From NCBI GenBank assembly GCA_021323555.1, contig JAJONP010000094.1, forward strand, positions 1 through 7,553: DNA of 7,553 nucleotides, read 5' to 3'. Numbering within the stretch: the first letter of the stretch is position 1; each line of letters starts with the position of its first letter. The notes beneath the pieces are model-generated. The model saw only the letters and a list, made by a program, of their open reading frames with translations, ran no database searches and was not told where the DNA came from. Source of the stretch: Gammaproteobacteria bacterium (GTDB lineage: Bacteria > Pseudomonadota > Gammaproteobacteria > DSM-16500). Shown piece after piece: positions 1-6,363 of this stretch. Made by a program: the position numbers and the translations under genes.

Positions 1-2252
1 TCTGTGCGTTTTCCATAGCCATTTTCAGTTGCTGTTAAAATATCACCTTCAGGCGCAATGACGACTAATGAAATAACTTTTTGTCCAGGTTGTAATTTCA
101 TGCCGCGTACGCCTCGTGCTGATCTTCCCATACAACGTACTTTTTCTTCCGAAAAACGATTCGCTTTTCCAGTATTTGTAAAGAGCATCACTTCATTTTT
201 ACCAGTTGTCACACTCACGCCAATGAGATGATCATTTTCAGAGAGTTCCAATGCAATTAATCCCGTAGAGCGCGGTCTTGCAAATGCGGTTAACATGACT
301 TTTTTAACGGTACCGTTTTGTGTTGCCATAAAAACAAAAAGATCTTCACGGTATTCCCGTATCGGTAAAATAGCACTGATTTTTTCGCCTTCTATTAATG
401 GTAGCAAGTTAACAATGGGTCTACCCCGTGCGTTTCGGCTCGCTTGTGGCAATTGATGCACTTTAAGCCAATATACTTTACCGCAATTAGAGAAACATAA
501 AATGGTGTCGTGTGTGTTTGCAATAAGTATTTGCTCAATAAAGTCTTCTTCTTTCACATTTGTCGCTGATTTGCCTTTGCCACCTCGCCGCTGTGCTTGA
601 TAGAGTGCAATAGGTTGTGATTTCACATAACCTTCATGAGATAATGTAACGACTACTGCTTCATCAAGCACTAAATCTTCTATACTGAAATCACCTTCGC
701 TATCTGTAATTTGAGTACGGCGTACATCACTGAATTGTGTTTTAATCTGCGCTAGTTCTGTACGAATCACTTCCATTAAACGCTTTGAATTAGCCAAAAT
801 TTCATTTAATTCTGCAATGAGTCGTTGCAATTCTTTATGCTCAGCAATAATTTTATCTTGCTCTAATCCTGTTAAACGATGCAAACGCATTTCTAAAATA
901 GATTGTGCTTGTTCGGGGGAAAGATAATAGCTGCCATCCTGCGTTAATCCATAAGGAGATTCAGCATTTGCATGTGTTAAAAGAGTGATAATGTGAGTGG
1001 AGCGCCAGGCACGTTTCAATAATAATGCTTTTGCTTCGGCAGAATCTTTAGCCTTTTTAATGAGCGCAATCATTTCATCAATATTAGTCAATGCAATCGA
1101 CAAACCTTCCAAAATATGGGCCCGCTCATTGGCCTTGCGTAAATCAAATAGAGTACGGCGTGTGACGACTTCGCGTCGATGTTGTATGAATGCTTCGATT
1201 AATTCTCGAATATTAAATAGCTTGGGTTGGCCATTAATCAATGCAACCATATTAATACCGAATGTACTTTGTAGCTGTGTCTGCATGAATAAATTATTCA
1301 AAATGACTTCTGCATTTTCGCCACGGCGTAACTCAATCACCATGCGCATGCCTTCCTTGTCTGACTCATCGCGTAATCCTGAAATGCCTTCTAATTTTTT
1401 CTCTTTCACTAATTCAGCGATACGTTCTATTAATCGTGCTTTATTCACTTGGTAGGGCAATTCAGTAACGATAATTTTTTCTTTGTTATTTTTTGTATCC
1501 GTTTCAATATGTGTTTTCGCACGAATATCAACACGTCCACGTCCCGTTCGATAGCCGTCAAGGATACCAGCACGACCATGAATAATACCGCCTGTGGGGA
1601 AATCAGGGCCTGGGATATACTGCATAATTTCTTGAATAGTCATAGAAGGGTTTTCTATCATCGCTAAACAGGCATCAATCGCTTCCCCTAAATTATGAGG
1701 AGGAATATTCGTTGCCATGCCCACTGCTATACCTGATGAGCCATTGACTAATAGATTCGGTATCTGGGTTGGTAATACCGTGGGTTCCATTTCGGTTTCA
1801 TCATAATTAGGCGAGAAATCCACGGTTTCTTTTTCAAGATCGGCAAGTAAAGCATGTGCAAAACGCGACATGCGTATTTCGGTGTAACGCGAAGCAGCTG
1901 CGGAATCACCATCTACAGAACCGAAGTTTCCTTGCCCATCAATAATTAGGTAACGCATGCTGAACGGCTGAGCCATGCGTACAATCGTGTCATAAATAGC
2001 CATATCGCCATGCGGGTGGTATTTACCCATGACGTCACCGACAATACGAGCCGATTTTTTGTGGGGTTTATTAAAGTCATTACCAAGCTCATTCATCGCA
2101 AATAAAACACGTCGATGAACAGGTTTTAAACCATCCCGCACATCTGGCAATGCGCGCCCTACAATTACGCTCATCGCATATGCTAAATAAGACTGCTTTA
2201 ATTCATCTTCCAAATTGATTTTTTGTACTTCTTTCGCGAAAGGGGTGTCCAT
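1..2252 (-). CDS. gyrA: DNA gyrase subunit A (3' end outside window)
   Basis: Gyrase A subunit is the DNA-cleaving half of the A2B2 type II topoisomerase that introduces negative supercoils. The minus-strand frame from the ATG at 2252 is open without a stop through all 750 visible codons to the left edge. The winged-helix/tower region is clear: [20 protein letters not shown] at about residues 27-46, the quinolone region HPHGD at 79-83, the active-site tyrosine Tyr123 in RYTEIR, and PGPDFPT and QVNKARLIE further on. The GyrA box QRRGGKG (bases 573-593), needed for DNA wrapping and diagnostic of GyrA rather than ParC, opens the C-terminal beta-pinwheel. The visible part stops near NGYGKRT, so roughly the last 100 residues are missing. 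Residue 84, equivalent to E. coli Ser83, is Met, which is unusual; the Asp87 equivalent is kept. The start matches the usual GyrA N-terminus, although no strong Shine-Dalgarno lies in front of it. Confidence 0.98.
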   Translation of the reverse strand, partial: MDTPFAKEVQKINLEDELKQSYLAYAMSVIVGRALPDVRDGLKPVHRRVLFAMNELGNDFNKPHKKSARIVGDVMGKYHPHGDMAIYDTIVRMAQPFSMRYLIIDGQGNFGSVDGDSAAASRYTEIRMSRFAHALLADLEKETVDFSPNYDETEMEPTVLPTQIPNLLVNGSSGIAVGMATNIPPHNLGEAIDACLAMIENPSMTIQEIMQYIPGPDFPTGGIIHGRAGILDGYRTGRGRVDIRAKTHIETDTKNNKEKIIVTELPYQVNKARLIERIAELVKEKKLEGISGLRDESDKEGMRMVIELRRGENAEVILNNLFMQTQLQSTFGINMVALINGQPKLFNIRELIEAFIQHRREVVTRRTLFDLRKANERAHILEGLSIALTNIDEMIALIKKAKDSAEAKALLLKRAWRSTHIITLLTHANAESPYGLTQDGSYYLSPEQAQSILEMRLHRLTGLEQDKIIAEHKELQRLIAELNEILANSKRLMEVIRTELAQIKTQFSDVRRTQITDSEGDFSIEDLVLDEAVVVTLSHEGYVKSQPIALYQAQRRGGKGKSATNVKEEDFIEQILIANTHDTILCFSNCGKVYWLKVHQLPQASRNARGRPIVNLLPLIEGEKISAILPIREYREDLFVFMATQNGTVKKVMLTAFARPRSTGLIALELSENDHLIGVSVTTGKNEVMLFTNTGKANRFSEEKVRCMGRSARGVRGMKLQPGQKVISLVVIAPEGDILTATENGYGKRT

Positions 2253-2290
2253 AAGGCTTTATTTTGATCCTGATTAGTTAAAATTGCTTC

Positions 2291-2320
2291 ATTCTACCAT
2301 TTTTATAAGTCATTCCGCAG
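2291..2320 (-). promoter_or_regulatory. possible gyrA promoter
   Basis: Reading the minus strand, a TAGAAT -10-like hexamer (2291-2296) lies about 40 nt before the gyrA ATG. A poor -35 candidate, CTGCGG (2315-2320), is 18 nt upstream of it. Only the -10 is convincing. The gap between gyrA and the upstream toxin gene is 168 bp, which is enough for a private promoter, but read-through from the toxin operon is also possible. Confidence 0.25.
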
Positions 2321-2378
2321 TGGTTTTTTATGTTTTTTATTGCTTATTTAAAATCTCTGAGAAGGAAAATTTACCTAA

Positions 2379-2415
2379 ATGCTGTTTAGCATGAACTGCT
2401 ACTATCTGCGCAGTT
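2379..2415. other. two tandem small hairpins between the toxin gene and gyrA
   Basis: Two inverted repeats lie side by side just downstream of the MazF-like toxin stop: ATGCT/AGCAT with a 4-nt loop (2379-2392), and AACTGC/GCAGTT with a 10-nt loop (2394-2415). They might slow or end toxin transcription before gyrA, but no clear T-run follows in the minus direction, so I do not call a terminator. Confidence 0.25.
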
Positions 2416-2420
2416 AATAG

Positions 2421-2756
2421 CTATAATTCAAAATGCTTTTTAATTAACTTTGTAACATGAATAATATCAGTATTTGTGAGACATCCTATTGACTTTATAA
2501 TCAGACGAAAATCTAACGTAAATACTTTTTGTCGAATAATGGAATGCATGGGTAATCCAGTATTTTGTAATGATTTAATAGGATAATCGTTCCACCATGC
2601 GCTTTTCTTGGCTGTTGTAATCATCATCAATGTTACATGATGGGTTTGTCGTTGATGTTCAACACTACTCAATACCAATGCAGGACGGCGTTTAGTTGCA
2701 TTTTTGTCTGTAAAGGGAAAAGGCACTGTAACGATAGAAAATGGTTTATAAATCAT
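2421..2756 (-). CDS. PemK/MazF-like toxin of a type II TA pair
   Basis: 111-residue protein of the PemK/MazF family, whose members are usually sequence-specific mRNA endoribonucleases. The N-terminal FSIVTVPFPFTDKNATKRRP pattern (residues 6-25) matches the family's strand-loop-strand opening with the conserved Arg-Pro. MITT (45-48) sits where the second catalytic Ser/Thr strand is expected, and GLPMHSIIRQ (67-76) matches the third conserved block. I chose the ATG at 2756 because a GAGG stands 6 nt before it and because the family begins here; a longer frame to 2831 would lie wholly inside the antitoxin gene. The start overlaps the antitoxin stop by 11 nt, the usual sign of translational coupling in TA operons. 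No frameshift or stop breaks it, so it is probably functional. The RNA target cannot be read from sequence. Confidence 0.88.
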   Translation of the reverse strand: MIYKPFSIVTVPFPFTDKNATKRRPALVLSSVEHQRQTHHVTLMMITTAKKSAWWNDYPIKSLQNTGLPMHSIIRQKVFTLDFRLIIKSIGCLTNTDIIHVTKLIKKHFEL

Positions 2757-2970
2757 TAAAAGCCTCATTATCTTCTGGTGACTCCCATTCAGACAGTGTT
2801 GCTGACAAGGCGTGATAAAGCTCTGTATCAAGCGAGCCTAATTTTGAAAGGATCACTTTATGATCTACTACTTCAAAATTAAGTATATCTCCTGCTTTTA
2901 AATGCAATGTTTGGCGAATCTCAACGGGTATTGTCGTCTGGCCTTTAGAAGTGATGCGAGAGACCTGCAT
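2746..2970 (-). CDS. AbrB/SpoVT-fold (MazE-like) antitoxin
   Basis: 74-residue antitoxin partner of the overlapping MazF-like toxin. Residues 1-43 form a swapped-hairpin AbrB DNA-binding domain: MQVSRITSKGQTTIPVEIRQ, followed by LHLKAGDILNFEV and a closing strand HKVILSK. The acidic C-terminal tail (residues 60-74, SEWESPEDNEAFNDL) is the part that in this family typically wraps and blocks the toxin. The start is fixed by an AGGAGA ribosome site 7 nt upstream (2978-2983); an in-frame ATG at 3024 would add residues unlike the family and lies inside the promoter region. Such antitoxins usually repress their own operon, alone or with toxin, and a palindrome at 2991-3013 is a good candidate operator. 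Confidence 0.9.
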   Translation of the reverse strand: MQVSRITSKGQTTIPVEIRQTLHLKAGDILNFEVVDHKVILSKLGSLDTELYHALSATLSEWESPEDNEAFNDL

Positions 2971-2977
2971 AATACTA

Positions 2978-2983
2978 TCTCCT
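2978..2983 (-). promoter_or_regulatory. strong ribosome binding site of the AbrB-type antitoxin
   Basis: AGGAGA on the minus strand, 7 nt before the ATG at 2970. It decides that start over the upstream in-frame ATGs. It is stronger than the GAGG in front of the toxin, which fits the usual excess of antitoxin over toxin. Confidence 0.8.
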
Positions 2984-2990
2984 GTTTCCA

Positions 2991-3013
2991 TAAAGTAAGA
3001 ATATCTTACCTTA
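2991..3013. promoter_or_regulatory. palindromic candidate operator of the AbrB-MazF operon
   Basis: A 23-bp dyad centred at 3002: inner arms GTAAGA/TCTTAC around ATA are perfect, and the outer TAAA/CTTA positions also pair except for one. It lies 20 nt upstream of the antitoxin ATG and overlaps the likely transcription start region, where binding of the AbrB-fold protein would block initiation. The dyad is seen directly; the operator role is inferred from the autoregulation common in this family. Confidence 0.5.
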
Positions 3014-3034
3014 AAGGATATCATAATTTGTCAA
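3003..3034 (-). promoter_or_regulatory. possible promoter of the AbrB-MazF operon
   Basis: A perfect TTGACA -35 (3029-3034 on the minus strand) precedes the antitoxin. The best -10 in register is TAAGAT (3003-3008), but the spacer is 20 nt, longer than ideal. TATGAT (3020-3025) is a better -10 but has no -35 at the right distance. The promoter is probably in this stretch; its exact elements are uncertain. Confidence 0.35.
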
Positions 3035-3072
3035 TTTTTTTCAATAGCCTTTTTATATCGCTTACTCCTAAA

Positions 3073-3101
3073 TTGCAATCCTGTAGGTGGTTGCTTATAC
3101 T
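3073..3101 (+). promoter_or_regulatory. sigma70-type promoter of phd and probably ygfZ-nadE
   Basis: TTGCAA (3073-3078) and TATACT (3096-3101) are separated by exactly 17 nt, with a TG two bases further upstream than in a classical extended -10. Predicted start of transcription is near 3108, about 30 nt before the phd ATG. No other good promoter is visible between phd and nadE, so this one may drive all three genes. Confidence 0.6.
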
Positions 3102-3138
3102 AATAAACTGGTTTTTAAATTAGATTAGGGAGTCTGAT

Positions 3139-3381
3139 ATGTATATAAAGCTTGGTGCGTTTGATGCAAAAGCAAAATTATCTACTCTTTTACAAGAAGT
3201 TAAACATGATAGAAATTACGCGATTACTATACATCGAAAACCAGTTCCCGATTTGGTAACAAGCGAACATACGAGTCACGCTAATATCCAGGTAGCGATT
3301 GATGAAATGCGCAATATATGCAAAGTAAAGAGAGTGTCTCCTCAAAGCCTTATGACATGGATCACAGAAGGACAACGATAA
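3139..3381 (+). CDS. Phd/YefM-family antitoxin, apparently without its toxin
   Basis: 80-residue protein resembling Phd/YefM antitoxins of type II TA modules. The opening YIKLGAFDAKAKLSTLLQEV (residues 2-21) matches the DNA-binding N-terminal domain, and AITIHRKPVPDLV (28-40) corresponds to the family's ITxxGKPVAxLV strand, with a departure at the usual Gly. The end, SPQSLMTWITEGQR (67-80), resembles the toxin-binding tail of antitoxins that pair with PIN-domain (VapC-type) toxins, which finish in similar E-G-R-R motifs. AGGGAG (3127-3132), 6 nt before the ATG, fixes the start. Normally a PIN toxin gene follows within a few bases; here ygfZ follows instead and no toxin domain is found. It may act as a lone repressor, as an anti-addiction antitoxin, or be a decaying remnant. 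Confidence 0.8.
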   Translation: MYIKLGAFDAKAKLSTLLQEVKHDRNYAITIHRKPVPDLVTSEHTSHANIQVAIDEMRNICKVKRVSPQSLMTWITEGQR

Positions 3382-3382
3382 T

Positions 3383-3424
3383 ATGAAAATAGTTCTATGC
3401 AGAAAACCTGGCCAGATTCCTTAA
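3383..3424 (+). pseudogene. possible relic of a PIN-domain toxin start (13 codons)
   Basis: A short frame begins just after the phd stop with MKIVL and then runs CRKPGQIP to a stop. VapC-type PIN toxins paired with Phd antitoxins commonly begin with M-K-(I/L)-(V/L)-L followed by the first catalytic Asp-Thr. Here the match ends exactly before that Asp. A GAAGGA sequence ends 10 nt before the ATG, the position expected for a toxin ribosome site. The frame overlaps the first codons of ygfZ, as if a deletion fused the toxin start to the ygfZ 5' end. Five residues are little evidence, so a chance match is possible. Confidence 0.35.
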
Positions 3425-4074
3425 GTAGCAACAAGCCTAATTTACCTCTCTTTGGGCTGCTCAAAGTAGAAGGCGTAGATGCTAAAAAATTTCTACAAGG
3501 ACAACTCACTTGTAATATGGAAGAAGTCCTTCCCTCTCAAGTAAATTTGGGTGCGCATTGTAACCCCCAAGGACGAATCATTAGCCTATTTCGAATCTTT
3601 TTTTATGAAGATGCATATTATTTGCAAATGCCTCACGTCATGGTTCCTATAGCACTCCAGGCTTTTAAAAAATACGCCGTGTTTTTTAAAGTCTCTTTAA
3701 GTGATGCAATTAATCAATTTGCCTGCGCAGGTTATAACACAGAGTTATTATCAAGCACTCAAACAATCGGTATTTATCCTACTATTTACCCTGAAACCAG
3801 TGAGAAATTTTTGCCGCATGAATTGGGATTGCAACATACCTCTGCGATTAGTTTTAATAAAGGCTGCTATACAGGGCAGGAAATTATCGCGCGTATGCAC
3901 TATCGCGGAAAATTAAAAAATCAGTTATGTCGTGCTTCTATTGATTTAGAGCAAGTACCCTGCCGCGGGGAGTTTATTGATACTAAAACAGATATTATTG
4001 GCGTGATCGTTGATTATCATAAAAAAAATAATAATACTTATGATCTTTACTATATTAAATTAATAGGTAGTTAA
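3397..4074 (+). CDS. ygfZ: YgfZ-type folate-binding protein for Fe-S enzyme maintenance (short form)
   Basis: 225-residue cytosolic protein of the YgfZ/GcvT-like family (relative of mitochondrial IBA57). E. coli YgfZ binds tetrahydrofolate and supports the assembly or repair of certain Fe-S proteins such as the tRNA-modifying MiaB. The N-terminal pattern LLKVEGVDAKKFLQGQLTCN (21-40) and AHCNPQGRI (53-61) are typical. The signature KGCYTGQE, with the essential cysteine Cys157, is at 155-162, followed by ARMHYRG. Family members are often near 300-330 residues (E. coli 326). The missing length lies mainly between residues 112 and 125, where roughly half of the folate-fold domain is absent, and the C-terminal barrel is also brief. 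The frame is nevertheless intact. The ATG at 3397 is the first start after an in-frame stop (the phd TAA), but has no ribosome site, so expression may depend on coupling to phd. nadE follows after one base. Confidence 0.88.
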   Translation: MQKTWPDSLSSNKPNLPLFGLLKVEGVDAKKFLQGQLTCNMEEVLPSQVNLGAHCNPQGRIISLFRIFFYEDAYYLQMPHVMVPIALQAFKKYAVFFKVSLSDAINQFACAGYNTELLSSTQTIGIYPTIYPETSEKFLPHELGLQHTSAISFNKGCYTGQEIIARMHYRGKLKNQLCRASIDLEQVPCRGEFIDTKTDIIGVIVDYHKKNNNTYDLYYIKLIGS

Positions 4075-4075
4075 T

Positions 4076-5698
4076 ATGCCCCACAAATTAACGATTGTAC
4101 TCGCACAATTAAATCTTTCAGTGGGTGATATCCAAGGAAATTTAAACAAACTGATAGGTGCTGCAAAATCAGCTCGTGATGTACTCGCAGCGGATATTAT
4201 TGTTTTTCCTGAACTTAGTATCACAGGTTATCCGCCTGAAGATTTATTACTACGCAAAGCATTTTTAAATGCTGCGACAGAAGCTTTATATACATTCAAA
4301 GAACAAGTGCATGATATTCATTGCGTCATTGGGCACCCTTATGCAAGCGAACAGGGATTATTTAACGCTTGTTCTGTTTTATATAATGGAAATATTTTAG
4401 GGCGTTATTCAAAACAATATCTACCGAATTATGGGGTGTTTGATGAACGCCGTTATTTTAGCGCAGGCTCAACACCGTGCGTCATTCCCATTTTAGGTGT
4501 ACCTGTAGGGATTGTTATCTGTGAAGACTTATGGTTTGAAGCCCCCGTTAGAGAGGCGGCTCAACAAGGTGCGCGTTTAATTTTATCACCTAACGCGTCT
4601 CCTTATACTCTCAGCAAACACGATCAACGTGTTATCACATTATCAAAACGGACCTCTGCGAATAATTTACCTATAGTCTATACCAATTCTGTAGGTGGCC
4701 AAGATGAATTAGTGTTTGATGGCGGTTCGATGGTCATGGATGCGACTGGAAAAATTTGTCAGCATGCAGGGTTTTTTAATGAAACATTGATGCCTGTGAC
4801 AATTGACGTCACTCAGGCCGTTATCGAGACTGGGAGTACGCCGTTTGTATTACCCGATAAGGATACGCAAATCTATCAAGCGCTGGTTTTAGGTGTGCGT
4901 GATTATGTGAATAAAAATCATTTTCCAGGGGTTTTAGTGGGCGTATCAGGCGGTATTGATTCTGCATTGACATTAGCGATAGCAGTAGATGCGCTCGGCA
5001 AAGAAAATGTCACTGCAATCGTTATTCCTTCGCGTTATACATCAGCCATGAGCATGGAAGATCTCACGGTACTTGTCAAAAATGCAGGTGTTGATTATGA
5101 AACTATTTCGATAGAACCGACTGTTACCAGTCTAAAAGATTCACTCGCCTCTCATTTTACGAGTGATGAAACGGGAATCACTCAGCAAAATCTTCAAGCA
5201 CGATGTCGCGGTATTATTATGATGGCATTCTCAAATCAAACAGGCCGTATAGTCCTCACGACAGGTAATCGCAGTGAAATGGCAGTGGGCTATGCCACTC
5301 TTTATGGCGATATGGCAGGTGGTCTTGCTGTATTGAAAGATGTGCCAAAAACATTGGTTTATCGCTTAGCTAGGTATCGTAATCAAATTGATTTTATCAT
5401 TCCAGAACGAATTATAACTCGGGCACCTTCCGCAGAATTAATACCTGATCAAAAAGATGAAGATACTCTTCCACCTTATTCAATTTTAGATAAAATTTTA
5501 GAGTTTTATATTGATAAAGAATACGGTATTGATGACATTGTTGCTCAGGGATTCGATCAAGAAACTGTTTTGAAGGTCGTTCATTTACTTCATAAAAGTG
5601 AGTATAAAAGGCGGCAGGCTCCTATCGGTATTCGGATTAATCATAAAGCGTTTGGTAAGGACAGACGTTATCCGATTACATCGGGATTTGATGGGTAA
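4076..5698 (+). CDS. nadE: Glutamine-dependent NAD+ synthetase
   Basis: 540-residue two-domain enzyme that makes NAD+ from deamido-NAD+, ATP and glutamine, the last step of NAD biosynthesis. Residues 1 to about 260 are a nitrilase-fold glutaminase that supplies ammonia; its Glu-Lys-Cys triad is Glu46 (VFPELSITGYPPEDLL), Lys113 (YSKQYLPNYGVFDERRYF) and Cys149 (GIVICEDLWFE). From about 265 on is the ATP-pyrophosphatase synthetase domain with the PP-loop SGGIDSA (291-297), followed by the TTGNRSEMAVGYATLYGDMAGG substrate block and RAPSAELIPDQKDED near the end. All key residues are present and the length is typical of the glutamine-using bacterial form. The ATG lies 1 nt after the ygfZ stop with a weak AGGT before it, so the two genes are almost certainly co-transcribed and probably translationally coupled. 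Confidence 0.97.
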   Translation: MPHKLTIVLAQLNLSVGDIQGNLNKLIGAAKSARDVLAADIIVFPELSITGYPPEDLLLRKAFLNAATEALYTFKEQVHDIHCVIGHPYASEQGLFNACSVLYNGNILGRYSKQYLPNYGVFDERRYFSAGSTPCVIPILGVPVGIVICEDLWFEAPVREAAQQGARLILSPNASPYTLSKHDQRVITLSKRTSANNLPIVYTNSVGGQDELVFDGGSMVMDATGKICQHAGFFNETLMPVTIDVTQAVIETGSTPFVLPDKDTQIYQALVLGVRDYVNKNHFPGVLVGVSGGIDSALTLAIAVDALGKENVTAIVIPSRYTSAMSMEDLTVLVKNAGVDYETISIEPTVTSLKDSLASHFTSDETGITQQNLQARCRGIIMMAFSNQTGRIVLTTGNRSEMAVGYATLYGDMAGGLAVLKDVPKTLVYRLARYRNQIDFIIPERIITRAPSAELIPDQKDEDTLPPYSILDKILEFYIDKEYGIDDIVAQGFDQETVLKVVHLLHKSEYKRRQAPIGIRINHKAFGKDRRYPITSGFDG

Positions 5699-5723
5699 AT
5701 TACCACAGTTTCATCCTCCCACA

Positions 5724-5748
5724 GCCTACAAGGATAGGCGTAAATTTT
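5724..5748 (+). terminator. weak hairpin with T-stretch after nadE
   Basis: GCCTA (5724-5728) and TAGGC (5735-5739) can form a 5-bp stem with a 6-nt loop, followed by GTAAATTTT. It is 25 nt past the nadE stop and is in the right place to end the phd-ygfZ-nadE transcript before the convergent toxin gene. The stem is short and the T-run poor, so the call is tentative. Confidence 0.35.
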
Positions 5749-5772
5749 CAGTGAATCAGCCTGAGTAGAGTA

Positions 5773-6114
5773 CTATAGCGCCAATATTTGGCGGAGTCCG
5801 CCGTTAATCAAATCTATTTCATGAGAAGACAACTCGCCTTCAAAATGAATAAATCTTTTTTTATCGAGCGCACGAATTTGATCTAAGATAGCACACACCA
5901 TAGAGTTATTCACATACACTTTAATACTTAAACCAGCTATTTCTTTAACCTGAGTGGAGAGAGGCACAGCTATAATAGTATTGCGTGCACGGTTAACCGG
6001 ATTAGCTCCAACCAATACCCAAGGGCGTGTTTTTTTCTGCTCATGGCCTTGTACTTGATGTTCTTCTACTAAATATACTTCACCTCTTTGGTATTTAAAT
6101 ATATTTTTAGACAT
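5773..6114 (-). CDS. MazF-family endoribonuclease toxin of the second TA pair
   Basis: 113-residue MazF/PemK-family protein, likely an mRNA interferase. YQRGEVYLVE (8-17) is the first strand; the family motif before the conserved Arg-Pro appears as GHEQKKTRPWVLV (23-35, Arg30); AVPLST (49-54) carries the second catalytic Ser/Thr; and AILDQIRALDKKRF (75-88) is the well-conserved dimer-interface segment. This is closer to classical MazF than the toxin at 2421, and the two share little sequence, so they are not a recent duplication. The ATG at 6114 overlaps the antitoxin stop by 8 nt. Only a weak GGA-containing site precedes it, so translation probably depends on coupling. The frame is intact. 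It runs convergent to nadE with 74 bp between the stops. Confidence 0.9.
   Translation of the reverse strand: MSKNIFKYQRGEVYLVEEHQVQGHEQKKTRPWVLVGANPVNRARNTIIAVPLSTQVKEIAGLSIKVYVNNSMVCAILDQIRALDKKRFIHFEGELSSHEIDLINGGLRQILAL
5779..5802. repeat. two overlapping, mutually exclusive palindromes at the toxin 3' end
   Basis: CGCCAA/TTGGCG around TAT (5779-5793) and GGCGGA/TCCGCC around one base (5790-5802) share the bases GGCG. Both can form only one at a time. They lie in the last codons of the toxin and about 80-100 nt downstream of nadE, so either transcript could fold here. No T-run follows. Confidence 0.5.
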
Positions 6115-6340
6115 CTTTTAAACCATCCTCTCCAAAATTTTTATCCCATATTTCCATTTCTTTTTTTAATCCAGCGCTTTCTTCTAATTTTTTAGCAGAA
6201 AGATAGAGACTCCGTTCACGAACACTAATTTCTTTTTTAAGAAAAGCAGCAATAATCTTACTCCGCTCTCTGGGAGGGATGAACGTCTTCATTTGAGAAA
6301 CTAATTGGTTTGGTAAAGAAAACATTACTTTTACTGCCAT
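6107..6340 (-). CDS. ribbon-helix-helix-like antitoxin of the second TA pair
   Basis: 77-residue small protein directly upstream of, and overlapping, a MazF-type toxin gene. Residues 2-9 (AVKVMFSL) suit the DNA-contacting beta strand of a ribbon-helix-helix fold. The two helices would be about 10-20 and 23-37, with ERSKIIAAFLKKEI matching the second helix of this fold. The charged C-terminal part (48-77, ending DKNFGEDGLKDV) is the expected toxin-binding tail. It is unlike the AbrB-type antitoxin of the first pair. An AAGGAGG ribosome site 7 nt before the ATG (6348-6354) makes the start secure. Role as antitoxin and autorepressor is inferred from the gene order and fold; I do not recognise a named homologue. 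Confidence 0.82.
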   Translation of the reverse strand: MAVKVMFSLPNQLVSQMKTFIPPRERSKIIAAFLKKEISVRERSLYLSAKKLEESAGLKKEMEIWDKNFGEDGLKDV

Positions 6341-6347
6341 GGTCTAA

Positions 6348-6354
6348 CCTCCTT
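6348..6354 (-). promoter_or_regulatory. consensus ribosome binding site of the RHH-like antitoxin
   Basis: AAGGAGG on the minus strand, a full anti-16S match, 7 nt before the ATG at 6340. It is the strongest such site in the window and contrasts with the poor site of the downstream toxin, consistent with antitoxin being made in excess. Confidence 0.85.
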
Positions 6355-6363
6355 TATCTTATC

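Noticed and set aside
997..1667. Plus-strand open frames of 152 and 72 codons inside gyrA
   Set aside because: They lie opposite an intact, fully recognisable gyrA frame, have no family resemblance and no ribosome site; they are antisense shadows.
2757..2831. Longer N-terminus for the first MazF-like toxin
   Set aside because: The extra 25 residues are encoded inside the antitoxin gene and do not match the family, while the ATG at 2756 has a GAGG and starts at the conserved first strand.
2971..3024. Longer N-terminus for the AbrB-type antitoxin
   Set aside because: The extension covers the ribosome site and the palindrome and is absent from AbrB-fold domains, which begin near MQVSRITSKGQ.
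2902..3123. Plus-strand frame across the antitoxin and intergenic region
   Set aside because: It is antisense to the AbrB-type gene and crosses its promoter; no family match.
3701..3916. 71-codon frame inside ygfZ
   Set aside because: It is an out-of-frame shadow of ygfZ covering its conserved cysteine motif; nothing supports translation.
5702..5728. CCACAG direct repeat after nadE as an attachment or target-site duplication
   Set aside because: Only six bases, 16 nt apart, with nothing mobile between or beside the copies.
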